From contig NZ_CP145886.1 of the NCBI RefSeq assembly GCF_038049935.1, positions 3,604,501-3,668,500 of the forward strand: a stretch of DNA of 64,000 nucleotides, written 5' to 3'. The DNA comes from Rossellomorea sp. y25. Lineage in GTDB: Bacteria > Bacillota > Bacilli > Bacillales > Bacillaceae_B. The position numbers and the translations under genes were made by a program. The notes under the pieces are model-generated. The model did no database searches, was not told the DNA's origin, and worked only from the letters and a program-made list of their open reading frames with translations. The number at the start of each line of letters is the position of its first letter. Positions within the stretch are counted from its first letter, which is position 1. Below are positions 63,614 through 64,000 of the stretch, in pieces.

Positions 63614-64000
63614 ATGAAAAAATGGCTTAGAAGTAGCTTTGCCATGTTGCTCATCGTCATGTTAACAACCTGTTTGACAGCATGTGGAGAAAAAGAAGAA
63701 GTCGTACAAAAGGTTCGTGTAGCAGAGGTTACCCGCTCGATTTTCTATGCCCCTGAATATGTAGCCATCGAAAAAGGATTCTTCAAAGAGGAAGGGCTGG
63801 ACATTGAATTGACCACTACGTGGGGTGGAGATAAAACGATGACCACCTTGCTATCGGGCGGTGCCGATATCGCTCTGGTCGGTTCAGAAACCTCCATCTA
63901 CGTCCATGCACAAGGTTCGGATGATCCGGTCATTAATTTTGCTCAATTAACCCAAACCGACGGAACGTTTCTCGTCTCCCGTGAAAAAGTGGAAAACTTT
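63614..64000 (+). CDS. ytlA: ABC transporter substrate-binding lipoprotein, N-terminal part (YtlA-like)
   Basis: The first 129 codons are present; the gene runs off the window. A signal peptide with lipobox LTAC precedes an SsuA/THI5-like domain (VAEVTRSIFYAPEYVAIEKGFFKEEGLDIEL, SGGADIALVGSETSI). It should feed a YtlCD-type ABC importer of unknown substrate. AAAGGAGG lies upstream of the ATG. Confidence 0.9.
   Translation, partial: MKKWLRSSFAMLLIVMLTTCLTACGEKEEVVQKVRVAEVTRSIFYAPEYVAIEKGFFKEEGLDIELTTTWGGDKTMTTLLSGGADIALVGSETSIYVHAQGSDDPVINFAQLTQTDGTFLVSREKVENF

Overview
The window looks like chromosomal DNA of a moderate-GC Bacillaceae species. Gene order follows the Bacillus subtilis ytpR-to-ytlA region closely: ytpRQP, ytoQ, ytoP, ytzB, ytnP, trmB, ytzH, ytmP, amyX, ytlRQP, ytkP, ytzE, murJ/ytgP, ytfP, leuS, yttB, ytzC, ytqAB, ytpBA, ytoA, metK, pckA, ytmB, ytmA, ytlA. 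Frequent TTG/GTG starts, strong AGGAGG ribosome binding sites, T-box and riboswitch leaders and spore-type small proteins support this. The palindromic repeats and shared terminator stems suggest a marine or soil Bacillus/Rossellomorea-type genome; that genus guess is inference. No rRNA, tRNA, prophage, CRISPR array or transposase gene was seen.

Layout. 0-11 kb: ytpQR, a pfoR-like permease with ytpP, a lipoprotein, ytoQ, a peptide transporter, an Arg/Asp/Cys-rich small protein, an NTPase, ytoP, ytzB, ytnP and trmB. 11-21 kb: ytzH converging on ytmP; a thpR-ytlQ-ytlR-amyX operon; cysteine synthase; a pepV-dat-hypothetical operon. 21-23 kb: ytzE, followed by a tandem array of 126-bp palindromic repeats. 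23-33 kb: a pseudouridine synthase, a coiled-coil small protein, murJ, ytfP, cse60, dacC, a rhodanese, and leuS behind a T-box. 33-37 kb: a 3-hydroxybutyrate module of dehydrogenase, GntP permease and PAS/sigma-54 activator, with a sigma-54 promoter, candidate activator sites and a cre site. 37-48 kb: a candidate orphan small RNA, an MFS pump, ytzC with an overlapping 54-codon gene, the tRNA-modification pair ytqA/ytqB, a flavin monooxygenase, an InhA protease, the terpenoid/phospholipid pair ytpAB, and ytoA. 48-52 kb: metK behind a SAM riboswitch, then pckA.

52-62 kb carries cofactor genes that, as I recall it, B. subtilis lacks between pckA and ytmB. They are bioY (BirA operator), metE (SAM riboswitch then B12 riboswitch in tandem), thiC (TPP riboswitch), cutC, and a B12 adenosyltransferase plus B12-binding lipoprotein behind a second B12 riboswitch. 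The logic is coherent: MetE should be made only when both SAM and B12 are scarce, and B12 capture should rise when B12 is scarce. The window ends in a truncated ABC-transporter binding lipoprotein (ytlA-like).

Repeats are conspicuous. They include the 126-bp palindrome array with a solo relative at 41.45 kb whose hairpin arms differ but still pair, three short tandem arrays of 20-21 bp period, a MITE-like element, and at least four hairpins in terminator position sharing one stem sequence.
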